A stretch of 64,000 bases of DNA from Hyphomonadaceae bacterium UKL13-1 (GCA_001602435.1 CP012156.1:1818001-1882000), one strand, 5' to 3'. Numbered from the stretch's first letter, positions 51,001 to 61,820 are shown. A program made the numbers and translations. Notes: a model not told the origin generated them from the sequence alone.

Positions 51001-52623
51001 ATGTTTATGATGCACAATCGATCCTTTGCCCACCTCCTCCTTCCAGTCGTTCTGGTTCTCGCCGCTTGTGGCAATGCCAATGCACCCGACCTGGCGCGAA
51101 CCTTGCAGATCGGCAATTTCGCCGAACCGGGAACGCTGGACCCCAATAAGCTGGATGGGGCTTGGGAAGGCCGCATTGCAGATGCGCTATTCATGGGCCT
51201 CACTACCAATTTGGCGAATGGTGACATTGTCCCTGGGATGGCAACTTCTTGGACCACCAGTCCGGACGGCTTGACGTGGACTTTCAAGCTGCGCGACGCC
51301 CAATGGTCAGATGGAACGCCTGTCTCAGCGGCAGATTTTGTTTCTGGCATGCAACGGCTCATGACTTCAGTGCCAGCATCATCTTCGGTTAGCGTCTATT
51401 TTTTCGTTGAAAATGCCGAGGCCGTTCGCAGCGGCAAAATGCCTGCAAATGCTTTGGGAGTTCGTGCACTTGATCCCAAAACCGTAGAATTTAAATTGAA
51501 CCGACCGGCCCCCTATCTACCCCGCTTACTCAGTTGGGCGAACGCAGCCCCCGCCCCACGACACATCATAGCATCTTATGGCGAGGCGTGGATAAAACCC
51601 GAACATATGGTCGGCAACGGCCCTTATTTGCTCAAAGAATGGAAAGCGGGCGACTTCGTCCATCTGGTCAAGAACCCAAAATTTTTTGATGCCGCTACCG
51701 TTTGCCTCAACGACCTTTATTTCTATCCAACCAAGGATGTGATTGCCGCAGAACGGGCAGTACGTTCTGGCAAATTGGATATAAATTTTGACTTCTCAGG
51801 CTCCCGCCTCGCGGAGATCAATAAGAATATGCCGGGCTATGCCCATGTCACCCAAGGCCAGCGTACTTCCTACATTAACTTCAATATGCGTCGGCCTGAG
51901 TTTAAAGATTTGCGGGTGCGGCAAGCCTTGTCCATGGCGGTTGACCGCGACTTTATTGCCTTGCAGGTGCTGGCCGATGGGTCAGAGCCCGCCTATTCCA
52001 TCGTGCCGAAGGGGATCAAAAGTTATGCAGCGGGCACGGTTACACTTGCCTCTAAGGGACAATCGCAGGATATACGGGTCGCCAAGGCCAAAGCCCTTTT
52101 GGAGGCAGCTGGCTATGGCCCCAATAAGCCCTTAGTCCTGACGTTTGCCCACCGAAATTCAGGCGAGGTTCCAAAGATTGCGCCTGTCCTACAAGCCAAT
52201 TGGCAGTCGATCGCCCCTTGGGTCAAAATCACGCTTCAAGGCAATGACAATGCCATCCATTATGCTTCGCTCCAAAGAGGTGATTATCAGTTTGCCGACG
52301 CGAGTTGGGGAACCATTACCAGTGATGCAATCGAGCATTTAGAGATCATCAGAACAGGCGGCGGCTCCAATGATGGCGCATTCAGTGATCCGGTTTATGA
52401 CAAACTATTGGATAAAGCCGCACGCACAGCGGATATCAAACAACGCGAAGAGACCTTCTTGGAAGCCGAGGCACGCGCTTTGGACCAATTGGGGATCACG
52501 CCAGTCATTTTTGACTCTATGCGCCAACTCGTGAACCCGAGAGTCACGGGCTATCAAGTCAATGGAACCGGAGACAACCCCTTCCGCCTCATGTGCACGA
52601 AAGAGGCACAGGCCGCCAAGTAA
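51001..52623 (+). CDS. ABC-transporter peptide-binding lipoprotein (SBP family 5, OppA-like)
   Basis: This 540-residue protein has a lipobox LVLAAC (Cys23) and the SBP_bac_5 fold. N-terminal IGNFAEPGTLDPNKL, then ADALFMGLTTNLANGDIVPGMATSWTTSPDGLTWTFKLRDAQWSDGTPVSAADFV, is diagnostic of the OppA/DppA family. It should capture oligopeptides in the periplasm for an inner-membrane ABC importer. No permease or ATPase genes are adjacent; it stands alone, as some OppA paralogs do, and may share a permease encoded elsewhere. It is divergent from the double winged-helix gene. The C-terminus has a late cysteine (LMCTKEAQAAK). Confidence 0.9.
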   Translation: MFMMHNRSFAHLLLPVVLVLAACGNANAPDLARTLQIGNFAEPGTLDPNKLDGAWEGRIADALFMGLTTNLANGDIVPGMATSWTTSPDGLTWTFKLRDAQWSDGTPVSAADFVSGMQRLMTSVPASSSVSVYFFVENAEAVRSGKMPANALGVRALDPKTVEFKLNRPAPYLPRLLSWANAAPAPRHIIASYGEAWIKPEHMVGNGPYLLKEWKAGDFVHLVKNPKFFDAATVCLNDLYFYPTKDVIAAERAVRSGKLDINFDFSGSRLAEINKNMPGYAHVTQGQRTSYINFNMRRPEFKDLRVRQALSMAVDRDFIALQVLADGSEPAYSIVPKGIKSYAAGTVTLASKGQSQDIRVAKAKALLEAAGYGPNKPLVLTFAHRNSGEVPKIAPVLQANWQSIAPWVKITLQGNDNAIHYASLQRGDYQFADASWGTITSDAIEHLEIIRTGGGSNDGAFSDPVYDKLLDKAARTADIKQREETFLEAEARALDQLGITPVIFDSMRQLVNPRVTGYQVNGTGDNPFRLMCTKEAQAAK

Positions 52624-52666
52624 ACGCCAGGGATGACGGCTGATCCGAACTTTGATTCTGGGGAAA

Positions 52667-52742
52667 TGGTGGGCGGTGACGGTCTCGAACCGCCGACCCT
52701 CTCGGTGTAAACGAGATGCTCTTCCAACTGAGCTAACCGCCC
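52667..52742 (-). tRNA. tRNA-Val (TAC)
   Basis: The minus strand reads GGGCGGTTAGCTCAGTTGG..., anticodon loop TTTACAC (TAC), T-arm GGTTCGAGACC and encoded CCA. It lies between the SBP gene and the lon terminator. Confidence 0.97.
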
Positions 52743-52840
52743 CACGCCGCTTCCATAGGGGCTGGATGGGGTTTCTGGCAAGGCCCCTCGTGCAGCCATG
52801 AGCGGGCTGGAAGCAGAACCCCAACCCGGATCGGTCGATA

Positions 52841-52870
52841 GAAAAAGGCCCCGACATGCCTGTCAGGGCC
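52841..52870 (-). terminator. Rho-independent terminator of lon
   Basis: On the minus strand GGCCCTGACA-GGCA-TGTCGGGGCC is followed by five T residues, 27 bp past the lon stop codon. Confidence 0.85.
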
Positions 52871-52896
52871 CCTTCCCGCTTCGTATTTGTTACAGC

Positions 52897-55299
52897 CTAA
52901 TGCGCGGTGGCTCCGCTTGGATCACCGGTGTCTGATAGACGCTTAGCGAGAGCCGCGGCGGCATCCTCTGGGTTCCAATCAATCGCGACGATGGGTCGGG
53001 TCAGGGCATGAACTAGAACTTCATCAGCAGTCGAGACCGGAATAATGGTCAGGCCCTGTTTCACATTCTCTGGAATGTCTTCGAGGTCCTTCTCATTCTC
53101 TTTCGGGATCAACACGGTTTTGATGCCAGCCCGCAGGGCCGCCAACAGCTTTTCCTTCAAGCCACCAATCGGCAGGACGCGACCCCGCAAGGTGATCTCG
53201 CCCGTCATCGCGACCGAGCGCGAGACTGGATTATTGGTCAACAGGCTGACGATGGCCGTCATCATGGCAACCCCTGCCGATGGACCGTCCTTGGGCGTTG
53301 CCCCTTCGGGCACGTGCACGTGGATGTCGGTCTGGTCGAACAAGGTCGGTTTGATCCCAAAGTGCGGCGCGCGCGCTTTGACATAAGAACTTGCGGCCGA
53401 GATGGATTCCTTCATCACGTCACGCAAATTACCGGTGACGGTCATGCGACCCTTACCGAACATTTGTACGGCTTCAATGGTCAGTGTATCGCCACCCACT
53501 TCGGTCCAAGCAAGACCGGTGACGGCACCCACTTGATCCTCCGTCTCGGCCTCGCCAAAGCGAACCTTGCGTACGCCCAAATAGTCTTTGACGTTCTCAG
53601 CCGTGATGGCGACGGTTTCTTTCTTCTTCTGGCTGATTTCGCGCACGGCCTTGCGGGCCAGATTGGCGATTTCCCGCTCAAGGCTACGGACACCGGCTTC
53701 GCGTGTGTAATAGCGGATCACTTCACGCAAGCCTTCGTCGGACAGCGAGAATTCACCTGCGCGCAGGCCATTGGCGTCGATCTGCTTTTGCAGCAAGTGC
53801 CGCTTGGCGATCTCAACCTTTTCATCTTCGGTATAGCCGGGAATACGGATGATCTCCATGCGGTCCAGCAAGGGCTGGGGCATGTTGAGTGAGTTGGCCG
53901 TGGTCACGAACATCACGTCGGACAAGTCATAATCGACTTCCAGATAATGGTCGTTGAACGTGCTGTTTTGTTCGGGGTCCAAGACCTCCAACAAAGCCGC
54001 TGCCGGATCGCCGCGATAATCGGCACCCATTTTGTCGATCTCATCCAACAAGAAAAGCGGATTGGCGCTCTTTGCCTTTTTCATCGATTGGATGATACGG
54101 CCGGGCATCGAGCCAATATAGGTGCGGCGGTGACCGCGAATTTCCGACTCGTCACGTACCCCGCCCAAGGACACGCGCACAAAATCGCGCCCGGTCGCTT
54201 TGGCGATGGACTTGCCCAGCGAGGTTTTACCAACCCCTGGCGGGCCTACGAGACACAGGATCGGGCCGCGAAGTTTATTGGTGCGTGCACCCACAGCCAG
54301 ATATTCCAAGATGCGCTCTTTGACTTTTTCCAAGCCATAATGATCGCCGTCGAGCACCTCTTCAGCCGCGTCAATATCCTTCTTGGTTTTCTTTTGCTTG
54401 CCCCAAGGCAAAGCGAGCAACCAATCGAGATAATTGCGCACGACGGTGGATTCCGCCGACATCGGGCTCATTTGCTTGAGCTTCTTCAACTCCGCTTCAG
54501 CCTTGATGCGGGCTTCTTTGGAGAATTTGGTTTTGCGGATTTGGTCTTCCAACTCCTGAAGCTCATCACGACCTTCGTCTTGCTCGCCAAGTTCGCGCTG
54601 AATGGCCTTCATTTGCTCATTCAAATAATAGTCGCGCTGGCTCTTTTCCATTTGCCGCTTGACGCGGTTACGGATGCGGCGCTCAACCTGCAAGACGCCC
54701 ATCTCGCCTTCCATAAAGGTGAAGATGCGCTCTAAGCGCTTGGTCGCGCTGAAGATCTCAAGCAATTCCTGCTTCTGTTCCAACTTGATCGCCAGATTAT
54801 CGGCAATCACGTCAGCGACTTGGCTAGCGGTTGGCAACTGGCTGAGGCCCGAGACGATTTCGGGTGGGATTTTGCGGTTGAGCTTTACATAATTCTCAAA
54901 CTGCTCAATCGCCGTACGCGACAAGGCTTTGGCTTCTGGGCTGTCGGCGTCAATATCTTCGATTTCGGTGACTTGAACCGTGAACATAGGCTCTGTCGCA
55001 TCAAAACTCTCAATTGAGACGCGCGATTTGCCTTCAACCAGAACCTTCACCGTTCCGTCGGGCAATTTCAAAAGTTGTAGCACCGACGCGATCACGCCAA
55101 TCTTATGGACGTCGCCTGGGCCAGGATTATCGGCGCTGGCGTCTTTTTGGGTTGCCAGCACAATTTCCTTATCGCTGCGCATGGCTTCTTCCAGCGCCCG
55201 CACCGACTTTTCACGCCCAACAAACAAGGGCGAGACGCGATGTGGGAACACGACGATGTCGCGTAGGGGCAGAAGCGGCAGAATACGTGTCTTGGTCAT
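52897..55299 (-). CDS. lon: ATP-dependent protease Lon
   Basis: This 800-residue LonA protease has an N-terminal substrate domain ([23 protein letters not shown]), an AAA+ module with Walker A GPPGVGKT and Walker B LFLLDEID, and a C-terminal protease domain with the Ser674-Lys717 dyad (PKDGPSAG and GGLKEKLL). It degrades misfolded and short-lived regulatory proteins; in alphaproteobacteria these include CcrM, DnaA and SciP. A heat-shock-type promoter candidate lies about 90-120 bp upstream. In many alphaproteobacteria lon follows clpX directly; here an acylase, a flavoenzyme and a DUF1330 gene separate them. Confidence 0.97.
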   Translation of the reverse strand: MTKTRILPLLPLRDIVVFPHRVSPLFVGREKSVRALEEAMRSDKEIVLATQKDASADNPGPGDVHKIGVIASVLQLLKLPDGTVKVLVEGKSRVSIESFDATEPMFTVQVTEIEDIDADSPEAKALSRTAIEQFENYVKLNRKIPPEIVSGLSQLPTASQVADVIADNLAIKLEQKQELLEIFSATKRLERIFTFMEGEMGVLQVERRIRNRVKRQMEKSQRDYYLNEQMKAIQRELGEQDEGRDELQELEDQIRKTKFSKEARIKAEAELKKLKQMSPMSAESTVVRNYLDWLLALPWGKQKKTKKDIDAAEEVLDGDHYGLEKVKERILEYLAVGARTNKLRGPILCLVGPPGVGKTSLGKSIAKATGRDFVRVSLGGVRDESEIRGHRRTYIGSMPGRIIQSMKKAKSANPLFLLDEIDKMGADYRGDPAAALLEVLDPEQNSTFNDHYLEVDYDLSDVMFVTTANSLNMPQPLLDRMEIIRIPGYTEDEKVEIAKRHLLQKQIDANGLRAGEFSLSDEGLREVIRYYTREAGVRSLEREIANLARKAVREISQKKKETVAITAENVKDYLGVRKVRFGEAETEDQVGAVTGLAWTEVGGDTLTIEAVQMFGKGRMTVTGNLRDVMKESISAASSYVKARAPHFGIKPTLFDQTDIHVHVPEGATPKDGPSAGVAMMTAIVSLLTNNPVSRSVAMTGEITLRGRVLPIGGLKEKLLAALRAGIKTVLIPKENEKDLEDIPENVKQGLTIIPVSTADEVLVHALTRPIVAIDWNPEDAAAALAKRLSDTGDPSGATAH

Positions 55300-55388
55300 T
55301 CAGTTTCCTTAGACTTAGCCTGAGACGTCCTAATGTTTCTTTTGGGGCGCAACTTTGATCCAAGTGGTTCAAACTGCACTCCACGGGG

Positions 55389-55420
55389 AGATAGGGCGCC
55401 GTGTTGCGGTCTTTTGCAAG
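55389..55420 (-). promoter_or_regulatory. Candidate sigma-32-type promoter of lon
   Basis: On the minus strand CTTGCAAA, 16 bp, then CCCTATCT fits the RpoH pattern (CTTGAAA-N11-16-CCCATNT with alphaproteobacterial relaxation). It lies 90-121 bp upstream of the lon start. A similar arrangement precedes clpP. Confidence 0.5.
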
Positions 55421-55618
55421 TCCGCGATGATGTTAGTCCACAAATGGATGCGCCTAAGGCAAGGTTCAAGACCCGACCTGAATCCGTGATTGGGAAAGGC
55501 GAACTTCGCTTTCATCGCACCCCGCCCTTGATGAGGCCCATTCCATCCTTGCCTGATACCGCGGGGCACCCTAGGAAAGGAATATAATAAGATAAAAACC
55601 GCGGCTCTGGAGGAATAA

Positions 55619-57898
55619 ATGCGCACGAAATCAGTATCCCTGATCATCTTGGCTTGTGCACTTGGGGCCCAAGCCCACGCCAAGCCACAAGGCCTTGAAG
55701 CCAGCATCACACGCACGACTTATGGCATCCCCCATATCACGGCCAAGAATTGGAAGGGCATTGGATATGGCGTTGGCTATGCCTATGCGCAGGACAATTT
55801 GTGCATGTTGGCCGAAGATTTTGCCACTGTGGCCGGGGAAAGATCACTGCACTTTGGCGCGAAGGAGAAGACGACACTCGGCTTTGACCCTTTGGACAAT
55901 CTGGCCTCTGACACCTTTTTCCGCACGAACCTCGATCTTGCGACCCTGCGCCGCGACAGCTTGAAGACCAGCAAGATCTCGCGCGATCTGACTGAAGGCT
56001 ATGTCGCCGGCTATAACCGCCTTTTGCGGGACTTGGGACCAGAGCGCGTGCCTGAGGCCTGTCGGGGCAAGGCGTGGGTGCGCCCGATCACCACCGATGA
56101 CATGCTGCGCTTGACTGAAAAGAATGCCCTGCGCGGTGGCGCTTTGGTGCTCGCCCAAGCCATTGCTTATGCCGCCCCGCCTCAAGAGGTGAAGGCTGAG
56201 AAAGTCGCCTCTATTGCCCCGCCCGATACCGAAGCCGCAGGGCTTGGCAGCAATGGCTGGGCCTTTGGGGCTGAGACGACCGCCAATGGCCGTGGCCTTA
56301 TTGTTGGCAATCCGCATTTTCCTTGGGCTGGCCCTTCGCGCTTTTACCAACTTCATATCACCATACCGGGCGTCGTGGACGTCATGGGGGCGACTTTGGC
56401 GGGCTCCCCCTTACCCACGATTGGCTTTAACAAGGACATTGCTTGGAGCCATACCGTCAGTGCGGCTAAGCACTCCACCGTGTTTGAACTCACCCTCGAT
56501 CAAGCCGACCCAACCCGCTATCTGGTCGATGGCAAGAGCGAGGCGATGGAAGTCCGCACGATCCAAGTCCCAACTGCCGACGGCCCCGTCCAGCGCACCA
56601 TTTATGTCAGCCGCTTTGGCCCACTGTTGGTCGTGCCAACGGCAGGCCTCAATTGGACCAAGGAGCGCGCCTTTGCGATCCGCGACGCCAATGCCGGCAA
56701 TAATCGCCTGATCGACGCTTGGGTTGGGATAAACCTTGCGAAAAATGTGGGCGACATCCGGGAGTCGGTGACCAAGACGCTGGGCATTCCTTGGGTGAAT
56801 ACCATTGCGGCCGACCGCTATGGCAACGCGCTTTTGACCGATGTGACGGCGGTTCCCAATGTCTCTGCCCAAAAGATCAAGGATTGCGCCACGCCGCGTT
56901 CGGCCCCGCTAGCTCAACGCTTAGTCGTGCTCGATGGCAGCAAATCAGGCTGCGATTGGGATAAGGCACCGGGCACCCCTGCCCCCGGCCTGATGCCGGC
57001 CAGTGACCAAGCTATTGTCGAACGGCGCGACTATGTCGCCAATAGCAATGATAGCTATTGGCTGACCAATCCAAAGAGCCCCTATCGTGTTTTGTCTCCT
57101 ATTCTGGGTACCGCAGAAGTTGCGCGCAGCCTCCGTACCCGCTCCGGCTTGATTGAGATTGATCGAAGGCTGACTGGCACAGATGGTTTCACCAGCACCA
57201 AGGTCGATCATGAAACCGCGCGCGCCATGCAGTTTGCCAATCAGACCCTCGCAGCGGAGCTCACGCTCGATGCCGTTTTGGGGCTATGTACTGACCAAAC
57301 AGATCTGGCGGCTGCCTGTCAGGCGCTGAAAAACTGGGACAGACTTTATAACAATGACAGCAAGGGTGGATATCTTTTCTGGGCCTTCTGGGAATTGGCC
57401 GACAAGCTTCCGGGCAAATGGGCGACTCCGTTTGATCTGAAAGACCCCGTCAACACCCCACGTGATCTGGTCACAACAGGCCCTGTGGCCGAACAACTTC
57501 GTGGTGCGCTGCGGGCAGCAGCAGAGCGCCTGACCAAGGAGGGCTATGCCTTGGATGTGGCTTGGGGCAATGTCCAATTTGTGACCCGCAATGGCGAGAA
57601 CATCCCCATTCACGGCGCACATGGCAATCTGGGTGTGCTGAATGTGCAAGTCTCCGAGAAAGTTGGTCAAATTCTCGTGCCACGCCATGGCACCAGCTAT
57701 GTGCAGATTGTTGGCTTTGATGACAAAGGCCCCGTCGCAGACGCGATTTTGAGCTATGCGCAATCCACCGATCCCGCCTCGCCTTACTATTCAGACCAGA
57801 CCAAGGCCTATGCCGAGAAACGCTGGAACCGTCTGCCCTTTACGCCTGCCCAGATAGAAGCCGCCAAAGTAGGCGAGACGCTGAAGCTGAAGGAATAG
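55619..57898 (+). CDS. Penicillin-acylase-family Ntn hydrolase (AHL/amide acylase-like)
   Basis: This 759-residue protein has a signal peptide (MRTKSVSLIILACALGAQAHA) and the layout of secreted Ntn acylases: alpha-subunit region (ITRTTYGIPHITAKNWKGIGYGVGYAYAQDN), an autoprocessing site GLG/SNGWAF with Ser211 becoming the N-terminal nucleophile, and the beta chain with NPHFPW and GFNKDIAWSHTVSAAKHS (His, Asn). Substrates in this family are penicillins, acyl-homoserine lactones or aculeacin-type amides; the GSNGW motif and length fit the PvdQ/AhlM-like group, so quorum-signal or lipopeptide deacylation is a candidate. A strong GGAGG ribosome-binding site precedes the ATG. It lies between lon and clpXP. 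Confidence 0.88.
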   Translation: MRTKSVSLIILACALGAQAHAKPQGLEASITRTTYGIPHITAKNWKGIGYGVGYAYAQDNLCMLAEDFATVAGERSLHFGAKEKTTLGFDPLDNLASDTFFRTNLDLATLRRDSLKTSKISRDLTEGYVAGYNRLLRDLGPERVPEACRGKAWVRPITTDDMLRLTEKNALRGGALVLAQAIAYAAPPQEVKAEKVASIAPPDTEAAGLGSNGWAFGAETTANGRGLIVGNPHFPWAGPSRFYQLHITIPGVVDVMGATLAGSPLPTIGFNKDIAWSHTVSAAKHSTVFELTLDQADPTRYLVDGKSEAMEVRTIQVPTADGPVQRTIYVSRFGPLLVVPTAGLNWTKERAFAIRDANAGNNRLIDAWVGINLAKNVGDIRESVTKTLGIPWVNTIAADRYGNALLTDVTAVPNVSAQKIKDCATPRSAPLAQRLVVLDGSKSGCDWDKAPGTPAPGLMPASDQAIVERRDYVANSNDSYWLTNPKSPYRVLSPILGTAEVARSLRTRSGLIEIDRRLTGTDGFTSTKVDHETARAMQFANQTLAAELTLDAVLGLCTDQTDLAAACQALKNWDRLYNNDSKGGYLFWAFWELADKLPGKWATPFDLKDPVNTPRDLVTTGPVAEQLRGALRAAAERLTKEGYALDVAWGNVQFVTRNGENIPIHGAHGNLGVLNVQVSEKVGQILVPRHGTSYVQIVGFDDKGPVADAILSYAQSTDPASPYYSDQTKAYAEKRWNRLPFTPAQIEAAKVGETLKLKE

Positions 57899-57903
57899 AT
57901 GGA

Positions 57904-59049
57904 TCAGCCTTTTCCACGCTGAACCAAGCATTGCTGGCCAAGATCAGCCAGTTTCTTGACCCCCATTAGGGTCATATTGGTGCGCATCTCTGCTTCAAAC
58001 AGAGACAAGAGGCGGCTTACCCCCGCCTCCCCGCCTGCAGCCAAGGCATAAGCATAGGCCCGCCCCAGCATAACGGCATCTGCGCCAAGGGCCAGAAAGC
58101 GCAGCACATCTACCCCGCTTCTTATACCAGAATCCGCAAGGACGGGGATAGATTTGGCTACCGCCTCAACAATCCCCGGTAAAGCCGCTGCCGTGGACAG
58201 GGTGCCGTCTAATTGCCGCCCGCCATGGTTGGACACCACCAAGGCGTCAGCCCCAAAAGTAACGGCATCGTGGGCATCATCTGGATCGAGAATGCCCTTG
58301 ATGATGATTTGGCCCTGCCACGTGTCCCGGATCCATTCCAAATCCTTCCAGCCAATGCTGGGATCAAAATTCGCGCCCAACCAGCCGATATAGTCTGCTA
58401 GGCCTGTCGCTTGGCCACGATAGGTGGAGATATTGCCAAGGTCATGCGGCCGCCCCAGAAGGCCAACATCGACCGCCCAGCGTGGGTGGAGCACGGCTTG
58501 GGCCATACGTCGTGTGCCCGCCCACGGGCCAGACATGCCGGAATGTGGGTCGCGGTAGCGCGATCCGGGCGTTGGCATATCCACCGTGAACACCAAAGTC
58601 GTCACGCCTAAGGCGGCAGCACGCGCCAAGGCATCCGCCATAAAGCCGCGATCCTTCAAGACATAGAGCTGGAACCAGATGGGCTGACGAGTGGCCGCTG
58701 CAACTTCAGCCAAAGGACAAACGCTGACGGTGGACAGCGTATAGGGAATGCGAGCCTTGGCGGCAGCTTTGGCCGCCTGTACCTCGCCCCGCCGCACCAA
58801 CATACCCGACAGGCCAACCGGACCCAAGATTATTGGCAAGTCGAGGTCTTGGCCCAAGAGCTTCGTCGTCAGATCGACCCCGTCCATGGCGTGCAGCACG
58901 CGTTGGCGCAGCAAGATTTTCGACAGGTCAGCCTCATTGGCCTGCAGCGTCGCCTCGTCCAGCGCCCCACCGTCGACATAGTCAAACAGGAAGCGCGGCA
59001 AGCGCTGTTGCGCTGCACGCCGAAAATCCTTTGGACTGGCAATGATCAT
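57904..59049 (-). CDS. FMN-dependent alpha-hydroxy acid dehydrogenase, LldD-like
   Basis: This 381-residue TIM-barrel flavoenzyme has ARYRDF-type features: [52 protein letters not shown], the FMN-binding Lys251 (IIKGIL), catalytic His275 and Arg278 ([10 protein letters not shown]), and a C-terminal [39 protein letters not shown]. This pattern matches L-lactate dehydrogenase (LldD) and relatives (mandelate or glycolate oxidases). It is probably membrane-associated and feeds electrons to the respiratory chain. Substrate specificity is inferred. The gene is convergent with the acylase and 54 bp from DUF1330 coding sequence. Confidence 0.92.
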   Translation of the reverse strand: MIIASPKDFRRAAQQRLPRFLFDYVDGGALDEATLQANEADLSKILLRQRVLHAMDGVDLTTKLLGQDLDLPIILGPVGLSGMLVRRGEVQAAKAAAKARIPYTLSTVSVCPLAEVAAATRQPIWFQLYVLKDRGFMADALARAAALGVTTLVFTVDMPTPGSRYRDPHSGMSGPWAGTRRMAQAVLHPRWAVDVGLLGRPHDLGNISTYRGQATGLADYIGWLGANFDPSIGWKDLEWIRDTWQGQIIIKGILDPDDAHDAVTFGADALVVSNHGGRQLDGTLSTAAALPGIVEAVAKSIPVLADSGIRSGVDVLRFLALGADAVMLGRAYAYALAAGGEAGVSRLLSLFEAEMRTNMTLMGVKKLADLGQQCLVQRGKG

Positions 59050-59105
59050 TCCGCCCTGCCCCTACACCGACCGCTTGCACGCAAGCTAAGCACAGCGCTG
59101 GGCTA

Positions 59106-59543
59106 TCAGGCAAATCCACCGCTGGCATCTTGCTGTTGGCAACGCACCAATCGACTGGTTAGCACAGCAGCTTGGCGATGTTTGACAGCTTCGCGGTAAT
59201 CGCTGTCGGTGACCATGGCCAGAAAGGCGCCAGCGCTGGGATAATTGGCGATGAAGATCGTGTCCCAAGCCTCTGATTCTGGTCCGGTTACCATGGCTTG
59301 CATCATCCCACGCCAAACCACCTTGCCACCTAAGCGGCTAAAGATCGGATCGCTGGCGCGACCATATTCTTGGTAAGCTTCTTCGCCCGTACGCCCCAGA
59401 TTGGCGTCTGGATGATCAGCGGGATAAATCGCGAGCGGCCGGTATCGCACCAAATTGAGCATCCAGATCGGCTCATCCCGCGGCAGCGATTTGAACAAGT
59501 CAAAGGCTGCCCGTGTTGGATCGACAAAGGCCTCTTCAGTCAT
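59106..59543 (-). CDS. DUF1330-like small protein
   Basis: The ATG at 59543 (145 residues, MTEEAFVDPTRAAFDLFKSLP) is chosen because the longer frame overlaps the clpX 3' end. The protein has a ferredoxin-like alpha-beta fold as in DUF1330 and EthD-like dimeric proteins: PIWMLNLVRYRPLA at the start, EAYQEYGRASDPIFSRLGGKVVW, and WDTIFIANYPSAGAFLAMVTDSDYREAVKHRQAAV near the end. The family function is unknown; relatives are small dimeric enzymes or ligand-binding proteins. It lies 19 bp downstream of clpX and could be read through from it. Confidence 0.78.
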   Translation of the reverse strand: MTEEAFVDPTRAAFDLFKSLPRDEPIWMLNLVRYRPLAIYPADHPDANLGRTGEEAYQEYGRASDPIFSRLGGKVVWRGMMQAMVTGPESEAWDTIFIANYPSAGAFLAMVTDSDYREAVKHRQAAVLTSRLVRCQQQDASGGFA

Positions 59544-59562
59544 CGGGATATGGCCTCTCTTG

Positions 59563-60834
59563 TTAGCCAGCGGCGGCTGGGGCTGCTTGCTCACGCCGCT
59601 CTGAATAGATCAGCAAGGGCTTGGCGCGGCCTTCAATGACTTCGCCATTGACCACAACTTCTTCCACGCCCTCATAAGATGGCAGGTCGAACATGGTTTC
59701 CAGCAGAACCCCTTCCAGGATGGAGCGCAGGCCCCGAGCACCCGTCTTACGCGCAATGGCTTTGGTAGCCACACAACGCAAAGCTTCGTCGGTGAAGGTC
59801 AGCTTGGTGTTTTCCATCTCAAACAAGCGTTGATACTGTTTGATCAGGGCGTTCTTTGGCTCAGTCAGAATTTGGATCAAGGCGGCCTCGTCCAAGTCTT
59901 CCAAGGTTGCAAAGACTGGCATCCGGCCAACAAATTCAGGGATCAGACCAAATTTCAACAAATCCTCTGGCTCGCACTCACGCAGCACGTCGCCCGTACG
60001 GCGGTCGTCTGGGCTGCGCACATTGGCACCAAAGCCAATGCCAGCACCCGTACCGCGGCGCGAAATAATCGTATCCAGACCTGGGAAGGCCCCGCCAGCG
60101 ATGAAGAGAATGTTGGTGGTGTCGACTTGCAGGAATTCCTGCTGTGGATGCTTGCGGCCACCTTGAGGCGGCACCGAGGCAACCGTGCCTTCCATCAATT
60201 TCAACAAAGCCTGCTGCACGCCCTCACCCGACACGTCACGCGTGATGGATGGGTTGTCTGACTTACGGCTGATCTTGTCGATTTCGTCGATATAGACGAT
60301 GCCGCGCTGGGCGCGTTCCACATTATAGTCCGACGCCTGCAACAGTTTCAGGATAATGTTTTCAACATCTTCGCCGACATAGCCCGCTTCGGTCAAAGTC
60401 GTGGCGTCTGCCATGGTGAAGGGCACGTCGATGATGCGGGCAAGGGTTTGCGCCAGCAGGGTCTTACCGCAACCGGTTGGACCAATCAGCAAGATGTTCG
60501 ACTTCGCCAGTTCCACATCGCCATTCTTTTGGGAGTGGGCAAGACGCTTGTAATGGTTGTGCACAGCCACAGCCAAAACGCGCTTGGCATAATTTTGGCC
60601 AATCGCATAATCGTCGAGAACGTCCTTGATCTCCTGAGGGGTCGGCACGCCGTCCTTGGATTTGACCAATTGATTTTTGTTCTCTTCGCGGATGATATCC
60701 ATGCAAAGTTCGACGCACTCATCGCAAATGAAGACCGTAGGCCCTGCGATCAGTTTGCGGACTTCATGCTGGCTCTTGCCGCAGAAGCTGCAATAGAGCG
60801 TATTTTTTGAATCACCGCTGGCTGCTTTGGTCAT
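59563..60834 (-). CDS. clpX: ATP-dependent Clp protease ATP-binding subunit ClpX
   Basis: This 423-residue AAA+ unfoldase has an N-terminal zinc-binding domain with Cys15, Cys18, Cys37 and Cys40 (YCSFCGK and FICDEC), Walker A GPTGCGKT (118-125) and Walker [11 protein letters not shown]. The IGF-type loop is IGFGANV in this protein, and the C-terminal arginine-finger region is intact. It unfolds tagged or degron-bearing proteins and delivers them to ClpP. In Caulobacter-type bacteria ClpXP degrades CtrA and other cell-cycle regulators. It lies 171 bp downstream of clpP on the same strand. Confidence 0.97.
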   Translation of the reverse strand: MTKAASGDSKNTLYCSFCGKSQHEVRKLIAGPTVFICDECVELCMDIIREENKNQLVKSKDGVPTPQEIKDVLDDYAIGQNYAKRVLAVAVHNHYKRLAHSQKNGDVELAKSNILLIGPTGCGKTLLAQTLARIIDVPFTMADATTLTEAGYVGEDVENIILKLLQASDYNVERAQRGIVYIDEIDKISRKSDNPSITRDVSGEGVQQALLKLMEGTVASVPPQGGRKHPQQEFLQVDTTNILFIAGGAFPGLDTIISRRGTGAGIGFGANVRSPDDRRTGDVLRECEPEDLLKFGLIPEFVGRMPVFATLEDLDEAALIQILTEPKNALIKQYQRLFEMENTKLTFTDEALRCVATKAIARKTGARGLRSILEGVLLETMFDLPSYEGVEEVVVNGEVIEGRAKPLLIYSERREQAAPAAAG

Positions 60835-61005
60835 ATCTACTCCAGTCCGTCACGGTGCTGCCAAAAGCAGCCTCTGACGGTCGCTTCAAAAAGCTTTGTC
60901 CAGTCTTGCACGGAATCTGTCAACGATCCGTTGCAAAACTGAAGCAATTATGTTCACCCGCATCAGCCTACGCAAAAACGAGGCCGTGCGGGCTAAAAGG
61001 CGTGT

Positions 61006-61632
61006 TTAGCTCGTCAGACTAGGGTCTTCGCGCTTCACAAAAACTTCGTCCACAATGCCGAAAGCCTTGGCTTCTTCAGCGGTCATGAAATGGTCGCGGT
61101 CCAGAGTTTTCTCAATCACATCATAGTCTTGCCCAGTGTGCTTGACGTAGATTTCATTGAGACGACGCTTGGTGGCGACGATATCTTCTGCATGGCGTGC
61201 AATATCGGTTGCTTGCCCGCGGAAGCCACCAGAGGGTTGGTGTACCATAACCCGCGCATTTGGTAGCGCGACGCGGCTGCCCTTTTGCCCAGCGGCCAAT
61301 AGGAGCGAACCCATGGATGCCGCTTGGCCCATCACCACGGTGGAGACGGGTGAGCGGATATATTCCATCGTGTCATAGATCGAAAGTCCAGAGGTGACGA
61401 CACCACCTGGGCTATTGATATACATAGCAATTTCTTTCTTCGGGTTCTCAGACTCTAAGAATAGAAGCTGGGCGCAAATCAAAGCGGCCATGCCGTCCTC
61501 GACCGGACCAGACACGAAAATGATGCGTTCGCGCAACAGGCGAGAAAAAATGTCGAAGGCCCGCTCGCCACGCGAACTTTGCTCGACAACCATCGGGACT
61601 AAGCCCAGTGCGCGTGTGATATGATCGGTCAT
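61006..61632 (-). CDS. clpP: ATP-dependent Clp protease proteolytic subunit ClpP
   Basis: This 208-residue serine peptidase has the catalytic triad Ser106 (GQAASMGS), His131 (VMVHQPSGG) and Asp180 ([10 protein letters not shown]). The N-terminus [33 protein letters not shown] is typical of the processed ClpP1 type. It forms the tetradecameric proteolytic chamber with ClpX or ClpA. It is 171 bp upstream of clpX; a sigma-32-like promoter candidate lies about 42-72 bp upstream of the start. No trigger-factor gene is seen next to it in this window. Confidence 0.97.
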   Translation of the reverse strand: MTDHITRALGLVPMVVEQSSRGERAFDIFSRLLRERIIFVSGPVEDGMAALICAQLLFLESENPKKEIAMYINSPGGVVTSGLSIYDTMEYIRSPVSTVVMGQAASMGSLLLAAGQKGSRVALPNARVMVHQPSGGFRGQATDIARHAEDIVATKRRLNEIYVKHTGQDYDVIEKTLDRDHFMTAEEAKAFGIVDEVFVKREDPSLTS

Positions 61633-61673
61633 AAAAGCCTCTTTCAGAACACGCCAATGCGTTCCGGAACACT

Positions 61674-61704
61674 AGATATTGGCCCGCTTCGCCTCGGTTG
61701 CAAG
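61674..61704 (-). promoter_or_regulatory. Candidate sigma-32-type promoter of clpP
   Basis: On the minus strand CTTGCAA, 15 bp, then CCAATATCT. The pattern and distance from the start (42-72 bp) resemble the candidate site upstream of lon, fitting RpoH control of both proteases. Confidence 0.5.
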
Positions 61705-61820
61705 GAGATGTTGCGGTTAATACGGTTTGCAAGCAGTGAATGAAGGAAAGATGAAGCTGAAATGCTTCTTCCACACCCCGATGCAGAGCTTTGGCCGTCG
61801 AAATGCACTTCAAACGAAAT

